From Arbacia lixula (taxonomy: Eukaryota > Echinodermata > Echinoidea > Arbacioida > Arbaciidae): a stretch of DNA of 64,000 bases. The stretch spans positions 4,316,606-4,380,605 of the forward strand of contig OZ022588.1 of NCBI GenBank assembly GCA_963669155.1. The letters run 5' to 3'. Position 1 is the first letter of the stretch; every line of letters starts with the position of its first letter. The notes under the pieces are model-generated. The model did not search any database, was not told where the DNA came from, and worked only from the letters and a program-made list of their open reading frames with translations. Position numbers and translations under genes: made by a program. Below, one piece after another: positions 1 to 11,870 of the stretch.

Positions 1-158
1 AATTCTTCTCAATATCATTGTAATTCCTTTTCTGAATAGACGCGTTGAACTGACGCGTATAACACATGTATAATAAACTCATTATCTCGGTCGAAATTTC
101 ACTAATTGATGGTACTTTTACGGAGCCCGGGAACGGACATCGTGAAATATTTTTTTTT

Positions 159-240
159 ATCTCGTTTTAATGACATATTATGTTGTTAAATCGAGATGTT
201 TATCTCATTTTAATGACAAACTATGTCGTTAAAACGAGAT
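159..240. repeat. Twin 39-bp palindromes
   Basis: 159-197 and 202-240 are each near-perfect palindromes of the form ATCTCGTTTTAATGACA...GTTGTTAAATCGAGAT. They are tandem copies of each other with a 4-base gap. Confidence 0.85.
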
Positions 241-1099
241 CAAAACATCGATTTCGAATTCTCATTAATTTCGGTGTGTGTAAATTCATCTATTGGTAGT
301 TCTTCACACAGATATTCCTTGCTTCCTCAAGGAAATATTTCTTTTGATAAGTTTTGTCCATATTAGATCGAAAGGCCGTTGCATTTAAAAAGTTTTTGCT
401 TCCTTACGGATTTTTGTCTTCATTTTGTAATGATATTCGCTTGACGTAATTATTGCGTACGTCTGGCTTTTCTCTGCTATCACGACAGAATTTATTTGAA
501 GAAATCATTATCTCTAAACTCATTTGATTGCCGATATTTTGGATATTATACAGCTTGCATGATAATTTGAATGAAATATTTGTACTGCAAATCTCGTAAA
601 ACGGATTCAATGTAATATAAATGATCATAATTCACTATCCTTCTCCCGCGTGTAAAACAAATGACAGATTACCATAAGCAAAGAATCAACTATAGCAGAT
701 CTTCTTTGCGTACCCTGTCACCACAGTAAAATGAAATACTTAGAACAAATTAAATTCGAGAAAAAAAAACCCAGAGAAACAAATTGCCAAATGGAATACA
801 ACTACATGTGTTTCTGAAAGTTTTAGTATTGTCTGAATAGAATTTATTAGTGTATTGGCAAAAATTTGAAATAAATCCTTTTTTGAAGAAAGTTGTGAAT
901 GTTTTTTTTTGTTTTAAGTGATCAGTAGCACAGAATTGTGATCATTAAATTTCACGGGGGACTCCATCGGTCGAAAATGTAGTACCATATGCGTTTGTTG
1001 TTGTTCTCGTGTACCATACATTAATAGTACTAAGCCCAGCACGTCACTTATATTTCTGGGTTCGAAAAGCAGAATTACAGGGCGAATGGGATTACGATA

Positions 1100-1635
1100 T
1101 GTACAGGAATAGTTCACACTGAGTTAATTTCAATACAAGCAGGACAAGTAAGAAACATATTAGTGAAGGTTTGACGAAAATCCCCCACAGGATATAAGTT
1201 ATGATCTTTTAAAGTTTTTTTTTTTATTTTGTGAGGTCACGTGCTAGTTTCTCTTCCATATGATAATGTGAACAATTTCTTTTTTTAAAATGTGAATTGA
1301 AAAGGATGTGTATCATTTTACTTGACCATTTGAACCATCATTAGAATCGCGTTTTTGGACAATACCTTTATGAAAAAAAACTTTATTCATCAAAAACAGA
1401 AAAAGAGCTGTTAAAGGAATTATACGGGACACAACATATGGGAGAGCACCTCGCACGTGACGTCACAAAATTGAAATTTCCAAAGATTTTGTAGACCAGC
1501 TTTAATGGTTAATGGTGACATAACAATATCAAAACTTTGAATTTTCATCAAACCTTCACTTATATGTTTCTCTTATGTGACTGCTTTTTATTAGAATATA
1601 CTTAATTTCAGGGTGAACTGTAGCTTTAAACATAA
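1100..1635. mobile_element. Long foldback (MITE-like) element
   Basis: The left arm (about 1,110-1,260) is an imperfect inverted copy of the right arm (about 1,440-1,630). Matching segments include GTGAAGGTTTGACGAAAAT vs its complement near 1,545 and GGTCACGTGC vs GCACGTGACG near 1,455. Outer ends share AGTTCAC.CTGA. No coding capacity. Confidence 0.7.
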
Positions 1636-2416
1636 ATAATTTCCTTACCATAAGTTGGCTACCACTCAACATTTAAAAATCTGTTTATATGGTTTTAATT
1701 AGACTGTGGTCAATCTGTGTATATGTTTATTGTTTAATTTATTGTTAAAGTGGAACTTCCCTTTTAAGTCGTGTCTTCATTTGTAGGTAAGAAATTAAAT
1801 CGATGAATAACAAGAGTCGCGCCCTCCAACAATACCTTATGCTAGCAGCTGTGTAAGCTATATTGCAAAATGCAAACTCCTATTTGTGAATTCTGTTTTT
1901 TTCTTGAAAATAATCATATAAAATACAAAACAAGGAAATAAATTAAACTCTACCATGAACTACTAACAACAGTTTATGAAGAAGATATTTTTTTCACATC
2001 ATATATAATCTGCAAGGTTAAGAAATAATGATTTTATTATTTTATGCTTGCACTCTTCTTAGTTCTTGTATCGCTTATATATAAATGTTTCAAGAAAAAA
2101 AATAATACATCTGTAAACACTGTTATCGTATATCACATAGTGTCTATATATTGTCATACGGGGTCTAATATTCACAAGCTTTGCTTTCTTTCGGACCCCT
2201 TCACACAAAATATTGTTTCTATGAACAAATTATTTTCACTATGTTTCGTTTGTTTACGTTTAATTTACCTGCATTTATGCATTGCCGTTCCTGGGTAGTT
2301 GTTTTTTTTTGGTGGACAAATTAATTGAATTGTGAATCTCGAATACCATGAATGGTACGATAATTCAAACATGAGTGTGGGTTTTTTTTTAATCAAGAAC
2401 ATGTAAGCATACATAC

Positions 2417-2515
2417 CACTGCTTCCTCCGGGGTATCTATCATGTCGGATGGGTCTGCATTGCTGGACATTGCCATCAGACAGCATACAGCGAGTAAGAA
2501 CACTCCGCACTTCAT
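2417..2515 (-). CDS. First coding exon with signal peptide, secreted protein of unknown type
   Basis: 33 codons from ATG (2,515) to the donor GTATGT (2,411-2,416), phase 0. The peptide starts MKCGVFLLAVCCLMAMSSNA, a textbook signal sequence: short basic n-region, hydrophobic core, small residues with likely cleavage after SNA. An acidic stretch (DPSDMIDTPEEAV) follows, as in propeptides of small secreted peptides. The start has A at -3. A TATA box sits about 185 bases upstream. Later exons were not found in bases 1-2,410 and may lie off the window. Product class unknown; an antimicrobial-type precursor is one possibility, but only by general layout. Confidence 0.6.
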
Positions 2516-2680
2516 CTTCAAACTTCCAGATCTGCTATCCTCTCCAAATATTAAAGCTTGACAGCGCTCCTCTCTCGGTCTACCTTTCCCAGTCACACGC
2601 CAAACCCAAAGGATGGATTTTCTAATCGAGCGCTTGTTTTCTTCCTGCCTCTATGTGAGTTCACAGCCGATTTAGTCTTT
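2516..2680 (-). other. Presumed 5' UTR of the signal-peptide gene
   Basis: Sequence between the likely start site and the ATG. No upstream ATG was seen in it on the minus strand. Extent inferred from the TATA box. Confidence 0.4.
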
Positions 2681-2697
2681 GGACTGATTAACGCGCC

Positions 2698-2705
2698 CTT
2701 ATATA
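2698..2705 (-). promoter_or_regulatory. TATA box of the signal-peptide gene
   Basis: TATATAAG followed by GGGCGCG on the minus strand, with an initiator-like TCAGTCC about 20 bases downstream (around 2,685). Expected start site about 2,670-2,685. Confidence 0.55.
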
Positions 2706-3228
2706 TCTATCTTCGCGATCTTGGTCCAACGTGACCACTTGGTATTAGTAAATGACCAGCAAATTGATTCCCGTGTTTGGATGGGAGGAACCTTGTGGCG
2801 TTCCCGCTAACAGATACCATTATTTCTGACGTCACTACAGGAAGGCCAGTTCGTAAGCGAACATGTGAGGAAACAGATGAATAATTGTAGTTAAAACCGG
2901 ATGTATACATTGCAGTTTTTAAACCTCTGACAAATGTTTTGATTTCAAAGAATGTGGATGTTTCATCAAATCTATGAGCATACATAATGTAATATGATGT
3001 CATAAATTTCGAAATCAATTGCTGATTGTAGTATAGCAATGGCTAGCATTTATAGAGAAAGTATGCAAATAGAACTACATTGATGCCGTCACTTCCAGTA
3101 AAACTGTTTTCCTCCAAAGTGTAAATGGTAACATACCATATATGGTATTGAATCATATGTGTTCTTGCTTCATTATTATGAGTTAATGTTCGGGTTATCT
3201 AGTTTTCCTAGTAAGTCGGTGACATCGC

Positions 3229-3400
3229 CCCCCCCCCCCCCCCTTTCCAAAAAAGAGAGGAGAGGATGAAGAAGAAGAAGAAGAAGAAGAAGAAGAAGAA
3301 GAAGAAGAAGAAGAAGAAGAAGAAGAAAAGGAAGAAGAAGAACAGGCAGGAGGAGGAAGAGGAGGAGGAGAAGAAGAGGAAGGAGAAGAAAGGGAAAGGA
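3229..3400. repeat. C homopolymer and GAA/GGA microsatellite
   Basis: A run of about 15 C (3,229-3,243) is followed by an AAG/GAA trinucleotide tract (3,266-3,330) passing into GGA-rich purine sequence. Open frames through it (poly-Lys, poly-Ser) are artefacts of the repeat. Confidence 0.95.
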
Positions 3401-4086
3401 AACTCGACGAGGAAGGCAAAATCAAGCGGTTTTCAAAGTTTGAGGCTTGGTTTCCTTGATTATTACAATCTGATTGCTTTTCAGACTTTCAAAAATAGAT
3501 GTGAAGGTGTCATGGATGTCGGAATTAAGGATGTATGTTGTCAAGCTGATATTCACCTGGTGACCAAACATGTTAAATAGGAAACGGCCCGTCTACTCTA
3601 TACCATAAATACCTTATCTTAAAGCACACCGCTTTCCCCTGATAAATCTTAGGATTAAGTCAAACATCTGAGATCTTTGCCTTGAAGTACCGGTAATCCT
3701 CTTGCATAATCTGTTGAATCAGGCTAATCTGTTTTATCCCTTTACGAGCTGGTGTTGTGTGGGATCAGAAATATCGAGGAAGACGGTAAGAAGGAAACAC
3801 ATCCGCATGCTTTTTTGTACTTTTATAGTCAGTTATCAAATTATCGATACTTCGTCTTATTACAGAAATGTAATGCTGGTAGCTGGCTTACATTCACTCC
3901 TTATTTGAGCACAATTCATTAGGGGAATTTGTGAAATCTGTGTGCAATACATTCAAACGTTTTCCAATGTGAATGTTCCTTAGCTGGTTTCTGAAGAGAT
4001 AACTATTTTAGTTTTGCTAAATAATTAGATTTGTTGTGTCTTCTTGTTCAATATGTTACTCTGTTGTTCTTATGTTGAGATAGAGT

Positions 4087-4176
4087 GCTGCTCTCGGGTG
4101 CTGCTCTCGGGCAAAGTCTGCTCTCGGGCTGCTCTCGGCCTGCTCTCGGGCTGCTCTCGGGCTGCTCTCGGGCAGC
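4087..4176 (+). repeat. Tandem CTGCTCTCGGG repeat
   Basis: About eight copies of the 11-mer CTGCTCTCGGG with small variations, in a single array. Confidence 0.9.
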
Positions 4177-5676
4177 AATGAACTACTTAACTGTAGTGGA
4201 CCCTGTCTCTTCTAGCTGTCATATGTATTATATTATACTGTGTCCTTTGCTTTTAATGCATGCATGTATATGTTATAATGTTGATAAATGTAATGCTTTG
4301 TTATGGTCAAATGAAACATAAGAAGAAGAAGAGGAGATGGAAATTAGAGAAATTGTAAAGAGTTTTTCTGAGCCTAACCAACAGGAATTGATTGTTTGAC
4401 AGAATGATGTCGGAAGAATGATGTACTCTAAATGCCAGCTGATATAAGTATTTTTCTAAGCTTCACTGTCCCTCCCACTGTTTTCACTCTTGGTAAAATG
4501 CATTTGAATGCTGTGTATGTATGTGTATGTATGTGTATGTTTATCAGTTTGTGTATGCGTGTGATGTAGAGGGGGTTAGATAGGGTAAGAAGTATTTCAT
4601 TTTTTAAATATTGAATGAAGGATTAAGACCGATGTTCATTATTCCTAGGCAATTTATTTGTTATTGAACCTTTTGACTTCAGGCAATCCGGGGTTGGGAG
4701 ATGCAAGTTCTCCCTTCCAAATCGAGGACGATACCGTAAAACATGAAGGTCAGTATTAAACCTTTCTGTGCCAGACAAACTATTGGTGTGTGGAGTTTAT
4801 GTGTATTGCTTGTGCGAAGAATCATAAATTACACTTTATCCCTTAACGTGCCAGGTGTGCATTATTTCTCCATCCATACACACAAATCATATTTGGCATC
4901 ATTTCACCTGGCACACAGAGGGTTAAGGGATGGTATTCCCGATCGCGTCAGTCATATTATTTATTATCCAAAATTTTGATCATATCTCCTAAGAGCGACC
5001 AGCTGACGTGTGAAGGGTCATTTCATACTGATTCACAAGACTTTTTTATCGTAATGAAACCGCGAATCATTTCCTAAATATCACAATAAAACCATCCTAC
5101 ATTCTACTCAACAATGCTCAATAGCTTCTGTTTCCTCTTGGATGTCACTGTGGAACGTGAGTAATTGGTTGGATAATCGACCATTTCCTCCGCCCACATA
5201 AAGCATTTGTGTTGATATTAACTGCAAACGTGAGTTATAGACCTATATCCTACCGTTGACATCTAAACAGCACCGTCACACGGTGACTTCGCAGTTTCGA
5301 GTCTGATACCAACTTCAATTGCAATTAATCATAATAGTTTCAGCTCCAAACGTTTTCCTAATAAAATGAGGTTAATTTGGATTAAGCTAATCACACCAGA
5401 ATATAGCAATGCATTTCAAAATGTGAATATGATTTGACATTAACTTGCTTTTAGAAAAAAAAAACCCATCAGGGACAGAAATCGCTATAATATTATGTTC
5501 GTGTTTCTGTTAAGTTATATGTATTTCTGAGCAACTCATCGAGCTTAGTAAGTAATGTAATCTTAATCATGATACATGTTATATAGTTGTGACCAGGTTA
5601 TGACAACACTTTGTGGATATATACCATGTCGCTGCGTTTGTTGCGGAAGTGTAATATATTATTATTATTAGAAGTT

Positions 5677-5978
5677 GGGGCCCGTATTTACAACGGTGTT
5701 TTACCTTAATACGTGTACTAACATGGACTAACTGTATGATAAAAAGTCAAATAAAACAACATGGATTCAAAATCATTGATTTTGTCTTCGGAATCACTAA
5801 GGTATATTGAGTTTATCCGCATAATAATTTCAGCGACTTATTGATCGTCTACTGATGTGATTCTTTGATGAAAATCAATGGTCTTCTGGCAGCATCAGAT
5901 GATTTATTTGTGCATGCACCCATAAAGTTGGTCTACGTTTAGTATATGATCTAAACCATCGTTGTGGATGGGGGCCTA
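5677..5978. mobile_element. MITE-like element with GGGCCC ends
   Basis: The left end GGGGCCCGTATTTACAACGG is an imperfect inverted match to the right end CCATCGTTGTGGATGGGGGCC. A related, partly duplicated copy lies at 46.55-46.87 kb. Confidence 0.5.
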
Positions 5979-6310
5979 GGTGTTTTCTGTCGATGCTTTG
6001 ATGGATACACGCACACAGAATGTAAGTTCTGTTACTCATGAATGGTAAAGTAATATCCGCCTATATCGGCGTCAGTATGTTCCGTCCTATTGGAGCTATG
6101 AGCAATGCGCTCCTGGTAGAATGATTTAAATGACAAATGCTAATTTTCACTGACGGCTTCGTGGAATATAGTGGTCACCAAACACCAGGATCTGACAGGA
6201 TGTGTTTAGATGGTTTTGTCGGCGATTCAAAAGTGGTTTTACTCATAGATAGGATAGCCCTAAACCTATTTGCGCGTGTGGTAATGAGAGGGTAAAATGA
6301 AACATACGTT

Positions 6311-6355
<45 letters not shown>

Positions 6356-6400
6356 GTGCGTGTACGTGTGTATGTGTGTTTGTGTGTGTTTAGGAGTGAT
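6311..6400. repeat. GT microsatellite
   Basis: An uninterrupted GT tract of about 36-40 bases followed by degenerate GT/GC/AT dinucleotides. Confidence 0.95.
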
Positions 6401-8432
6401 TCGCAATGTGTGCGTGAATGTTAATTGTGTGTTTGTTAGTACACGCACACATGCACACAAATAGACACGAATAACTCAAACTCTCCTTTACCCGCGATTT
6501 AGCGTCGAGAACAAACGTTCATCTGAATCCAAACAAAACATGAAGCATGGGATATTCGACAAGAAAACAAAAGGCCATTTCAAAACACAAATTCGCAGTG
6601 TGCGTACGTGGCAATTTGGACACCCAGACCAGCCGTGCGAAGGCCCATACATCAATTAACACACACCGACGGGGGCATCTTGGGCACGCTTGTTGGGCCC
6701 TCTCAATGAGACTCACAACGGCCATTTTAAGGCGGCCCCTCGGGGAATAAGGCAGGGGCGGATCCAGCTTTTGCCAAGGTGTGGAAGTGTGGAGGGGGGG
6801 GGGGGGTAAACCCATTTTTACCCCCTTTCCAAAGGGGGTGTAACCCCACCTCCTCTCGTAGATCCAAAACTGTAATACCCTTTTCACACTGCAAAAATTG
6901 TCCTTAGCCCCATACTATAGGTGGGAATAAGGGGGGGGGGGGGCATATAGCCCTACCCATATTTCGGTGCTAAGCTGGAGCAAGTTTTTCTGTTTTTCTG
7001 TGTTTTTTTTACCCCATTGGGCTAGATAGTTACATGCATTTGGCCCTGCAAACAAGCAGAGCTATTACAGCAATTACTGTGTTAAGCCATTAAAATCCAG
7101 GGCGAAGTGCCCAAGTGTAAACATAAACAACAATAGACCGGGGCTAAGGAAAAACGGTGCTAAGCTCGCAAGGCGAAAACGCAGATAAGCTAATTATGCA
7201 CGACGGGCGTGATGTGCACGACGTATTCATCGTAGATTTCCTTAGCAGGGTCCAAGTTAAATATTACGGGGCTATTAAGAAAAACCTCAAGAAATAACTC
7301 GGGCCTAATAGTACGGGCCTATAAGGAAGCACATTGTTAAAAAAAAAAAAAAAAAAAAGGGGGGGGGGGTATAGGGCATCGTTCAGGGCTTATAACAGAG
7401 CATTTGACTCTTTGTGCGAAAGTATTTTTTTTTCATCCAAGCGTTTGCCTAAAATTCACTAAATTTTTAACATTTATAATTATCTTAAACTAAAACATAG
7501 GCCTATATATATTACAGTTGCGTTATCTACAGTACAATTGCTAGTGCCTGATTTCATTTGTTCGCATGAGAACGAAAGTACAAGTAGTACACACAAATCA
7601 TATGCTATTTAAAGCATTTTGTCTGGCACAGTAAGTGTTCAATACTCCACGTTATACTAGTGCTTGGCCAGTTTGCTCTGGAGCACATGTTATTGTTGCA
7701 AACGGCACCCAATTTATCTAACCCTCAGTCTCATAGGCAGGAAATTAAGCTGTTAATGATACAAGGCTGTCAGTGCTTGGTACTGACATGGTTAACTCTT
7801 GCCACTGCCAGACAAGACAGCTACTGGATTTGGTTTGGTACCGAGAGGAGAGAAGTTAACTCTCCCAGTCCCGAAGGTGATAAACGGTGTTGTGATTAAC
7901 ATGGGACGTACTACTGTACCTGTTTGTTACTGAAAGGGGAGTAGTTAACCCTCCCAGTGATAAATAGTGTGACTGGTCGTGACTGCACTCTTAAGACACA
8001 ATGTTACGTGAATTTAGATGAGATAGGTGATGAACGGTGCTGTCGTGATTGACATGAGAATATAATTGTTTGGTAAAGAGAGGGTTCACATCTGCATTGT
8101 TTTCACATACCGCTCAAGGTTCAGCACAGATAACGGTCATGACTCGGTACTCTTTAAAACCTTTTCATATACCATTAAATCATGATAATACCGCTATTAC
8201 TACCGATGCACGTAGGTTTCGATCCGCAAAATAGCCGCAAGGTAAGCGGGAAAAAGGAGGGAGTAAATATCGTATTATTTGAGTGATTCCCGTTCATATA
8301 CGCAGCTATCGTTAATGCATCGGCAAAACTGCCGCAAATGTTGCGCTCGTTTTGCTGCTTGGCTGATTTGCTGATTGGCCTATGTAACACGATCGGATGG
8401 GCGTTGTTCTTGGGGGGTTTTTTATCCAGACC

Positions 8433-8574
8433 AGGGGGGCATTTCATCAAAGGACTTGTCGGACGTTTTATCCGACAAACTGTTATAAGCTACTGAAATG
8501 CTTGCATCTTATTGGCCGAGAGCAAACTTGTCGGATAAAATATCCGACAAGTCCTTTGATAAAATGCCCCCCAG
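8433..8574. mobile_element. Palindromic MITE, about 142 bp
   Basis: The left arm begins GGGGGGCATTTCATCAAAGG and continues CTTGTCGGACGTTTTATCCG. The right arm is its near-perfect complement (TTGTCGGATAAAATATCCG, then TCCTTTGATAAAATGCCCCC). The loop is about 50 bases. Confidence 0.85.
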
Positions 8575-9979
8575 ATCAATGCTCGGTCAGTAATCACGGA
8601 TTTCACGGTCCACCGCCATGGCCCATGGCATCGCATCGAGCTGGTTAGATTAGATTATATATTTATGTTTCATCTAAGAATAAACTCATGTAGCTGTTAT
8701 ATGTTATGAAATAAATTATTCTAAATCCCGTCGCGGACGACACAATTCTGCAGTCGGAAGGGCCTTCGACTGTAAATAAATTATGACGTCACATTTCTGT
8801 ACAAATCATTCTAATGGCCGGATCATCCGATTCAGCCAGTCGCTGAGTCGCGTGGCTGATCGGATCGTGTCAACTGTGGTGGTCTTTCAACAATTACATG
8901 TTTATCAGAAACGAGCAAACTTGAATGAGCTGTAAAACAATAATGTGCTTCAAATTGTTTCACACGAGGAAAGTGCAAAGTTCACGCAGTTTTTCGCAGT
9001 GAATCTCGTAGAACAGCTATGTGCATGGCATACAAATGCTTGACAAACAGGCTGGAGTTAGAATGGAACACCACATAATATAATCTACAGACATTTATAG
9101 CAATAATAATTTAATGTGGAAGCAGATATGATACATATCATTATTTCTTTCCTTCAAGTTCCATGTCTTGATGTGCCTTCAATTCGACCTGACCTAACTT
9201 AAAAATAAACTCCAAGTCAAATAAATCTTGAAAATATCATGGAAATAGTAACGTTTTACATCATCACAATAAAGGTTTAAGTCACTCATGAAAAGTCCAA
9301 CAACATACAAACAACTCAAAAATGTTCATGAATCGACTTCTCAGAGTGTCTGTGTGTACGCGTGTCTGTGATTCTTGTTCCCCCAATAACAGCTGATTAA
9401 AGCTGGTTTCAACGTGAGTACTGGCATGTAACTCATGTTGTGAAATGTATGTTTTTTTTAGTTCAATTCAATTCAAGTGTTTTATTCGAAGTTGTAGCCA
9501 AAAAGCTAAATTGCAAGCAAATTTACAAAATAAAACATAGGAAATTACATACATTGAAAGAAACTATACATCAAAATAACAAAAAGAATTATAATCAAGA
9601 ATGCAATCAATTAACATAATGGTAGGTGCTAGTTTCAATTTTCCTATGAATATATGAAGAATAAGTACAAAATTATCAATATGATATGGTATTCTGGGCT
9701 GCGATTAAACTAATTGTAACAGCGTTCAACGCATGAAGATTCTAATATAAAACCCGTTTTTTATGAAACACTTATTCATGTATGAGCAAATTCAAGCAAT
9801 GATCATTAGACTAAAGGAGTGATAATTCGAAGTAAATCAGTAATAGTACACAATCGAGTAAAAAGTTGTACATAATCTGTAACGATACATTGCAAACTAC
9901 ATGTAGAACGTAGTCGTTTTCATACATACCTTGAATTCTCATGACATTTGAACTAGACAATATTCTTGAGTGTAGTCCT

Positions 9980-10057
9980 CGTATTTTCCAGAAATTGGTA
10001 CTGCGTGCAAAAGGGACGCGTATTTTCCAAAAATTGGTACTGCGTGCAAAAGGGACG
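9980..10057. repeat. 39-bp tandem duplication
   Basis: Two copies of a unit starting CGTATTTTCC and containing ATTGGTACTGCGTGCAAAAG, offset 39 bases, one mismatch in the part compared. Confidence 0.9.
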
Positions 10058-10359
10058 CTTGAACTATACTCTCCCAAGCAGTCGCACGATTGTACTTCCT
10101 CTTGTGTAATAGTTCCTGATCAAAACAGCTACCAATAACAGAACAGGAGAGACAATAGTTCAATTATCTACTCTTATCCGTTCAAATTTCCTCTTTTTAG
10201 AGATATTATCGTGAATATAGCATGACTTGAGAGAACTTTCTGGGTTAAGGCTGCATGTGGATCCAGGCTGGAGTGCAGACGTTGCCATTCGGTCTTTTAA
10301 CTCGGCACCAATTTACACACAATTCCCATTGCGTAGCATCTTTATGGAGCTATATGGTG

Positions 10360-10492
10360 TGAGTGCGTGTATGTGTGTGTGTGTGTGTGTGTATGTGTGT
10401 GTGTGCGCGCGCGTGTGTGTTTGTATGTGTGCGTGTGTGTATGTGTGTGCGTATGTGTGTGTGAGCGTGTGTTTGTGTATGTATGTATGTAT
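10360..10492. repeat. Imperfect GT microsatellite
   Basis: GT/GC/AT dinucleotide tract immediately left of the LINE fragment. Confidence 0.95.
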
Positions 10493-10499
10493 GTGAAAA

Positions 10500-10950
10500 A
10501 AAAGAGAATTTCAATTGAAGTTACTGCATGGTGTTATGTACACTAAGGAACATCTTCTGAAGTTTGGGTTTGTGAGGGACAATTTATGCTCCTTTTGTAA
10601 TAAAGAACCTGAAACGTATCCACATTTATTCCTACATCGTGCGAAGGTTAAACAGTTATGGCAATATATTATTGAACATTTTAAATTAGTTGAAATAAGA
10701 AACATGGAGTTGCAAGACATATTTTGGGGGTTGTCAGGTAACTCGAATAAGATCAAATGTGTGAATGCACTCATAATTTTACTGAAATATATCATTTTTA
10801 TGTGTAGAACAAGCAACTTACCTCCCAGGGTTAAGATATGTCAAATCATAAGGGATTTTATAGAGGAAGAGAAGAATTTGGCAATTAAAGCGGGTAGATT
10901 GCAGATCCACCTACAGAAATGTGAAACTTTACAAATTGAGGTCTGATAAC
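10500..10950 (+). mobile_element. LINE 3' fragment, L1/Tx1-like ORF2 C-terminus
   Basis: Open frame after a stop at 10,494-10,496 reading FQLKLLHGVMYTKEHLLKFG, then CSFCNKEPETYPHLFLH and VKQLWQYI, ending at a stop after QIEV. This is the C-x-x-C...E-T-x-x-H-L-F zinc-knuckle-like tail of L1/Tx1-clade LINE ORF2 proteins. It is 5'-truncated, about 145 residues remain, with no frameshift. The usual last cysteine position is histidine. GT tracts flank it on both sides. Confidence 0.75.
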
Positions 10951-11002
10951 ATTGCAGTTCAAATTTGAATGAAATAGAAGAAATAGCACATAGGGTTAGA
11001 GT

Positions 11003-11049
<47 letters not shown>

Positions 11050-11175
11050 CTGTGTATGTGTGTGTATGTGTATGTGTGCGTTTGTGTGTGCGTATGTTTG
11101 TGTATGTGTGTGTGTATGTGTGTGCGTGTGTGTGTGCGTGTGTTTGTGTGTGCGTGTATATATATACATATATAT
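11003..11175. repeat. GT/TA microsatellite
   Basis: Pure GT for about 40 bases, then degenerate GT, then a short TA run. Followed by T-rich and G-rich low-complexity DNA to about 11,470. Confidence 0.95.
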
Positions 11176-11780
11176 AATGCTTTGGTAGGTTATGAAAAGA
11201 TTTTTTTTTTTTTTTTTACTCTGACAGTTGTGAATGCGGGAGTAAAGAGGTGAGCGTGAGCAGGTTGGGGAAGGGAAGGGTGGGGGTTGAGGTGGGAGGG
11301 TTAAAAGGAAGGGGGTATACATGCAGAAGTTAGTGTGTGTGGTTTTTTTTTTTTTTTTTTTTTGGGAGGGGGGGTATATAGCGAATTTAAGGGAAGGGTA
11401 GTTTAAGCGGTTATGTATATGGTTGGGGTGGGGTTGGTGTTAGGGGGTGGGGGGGGGGTGGCTGTCCAGATGGGAGTTAGGAATGGTTAGGACTAATCTT
11501 AGGGGTGTATTATAGGTTGGGTGATTAGTGGACTTGTTTATTTAAAACTTGATTCCGGAAGCTATTCGTTCAGTTTATTTGATTAAACATCGTTACATGA
11601 TTATAATAATTGAGTAATTATATTTAATATTTTCAGCTATTTTATTGTAATTAATTTGTACTTACAAATGCATATATATATAAATTGCATGATTCTTTTG
11701 TTTAATTTGTGTTAATATATTTAAACTGATTATATGAATTTAATTTGTATCATTATGGCATCAGAATAAAGATCATTTAA

Positions 11781-11792
11781 AATATATATATA

Positions 11793-11863
<71 letters not shown>

Positions 11864-11870
11864 GTGTGCC
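11781..11870. repeat. AT/GT microsatellite
   Basis: A short AT run then about 35 GT units. Confidence 0.95.

Larger units (their letters stand above)
1..2410. other. Non-coding region left of the signal-peptide exon
   Basis: Apart from two short palindromes (159-240) and a long foldback element (about 1,100-1,635), no convincing exon or RNA gene was seen. Short open frames here lack splice or homology support. If the signal-peptide gene continues leftward, this is its first intron. Confidence 0.4.
2710..5670. other. Intergenic region
   Basis: No gene recognised. Contains the purine microsatellite at 3.2-3.4 kb, the 11-base repeat at 4.09-4.18 kb, an inverted repeat at about 4,838-4,930 (TCCCTTAACGTGCCAGGTGT and its complement) and short GTAT repeats near 4,510. 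Confidence 0.5.
5980..10495. other. Intergenic repeat-rich region
   Basis: No gene recognised. Holds GT tracts, G and A homopolymers (6,797, 6,930, 7,338-7,370), a GGGGCGGATCCAG motif near 6,756, degenerate direct repeats at 7,790-8,090, a palindromic element at 8.43 kb, a LINE-tail-like TTGAA repeat at about 9,460-9,490 (minus strand) and a 39-bp duplication at 9,980. Confidence 0.5.

Noticed and set aside
914-1137. Minus-strand open frame with an acceptor-like TTAACTCAG, a possible second exon of the signal-peptide gene
   Set aside because: The acceptor lies inside the left arm of the 1.1-1.64 kb palindrome, and the phase does not join exon 1 in the open frame. No domain recognised.
3195-3580. 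Poly-Lys and poly-Ser open frames
   Set aside because: Produced by a GAA/GGA microsatellite; no gene context.
10227-11322. Several open frames rich in Cys-Val or Thr-His
   Set aside because: Translations of GT microsatellites.
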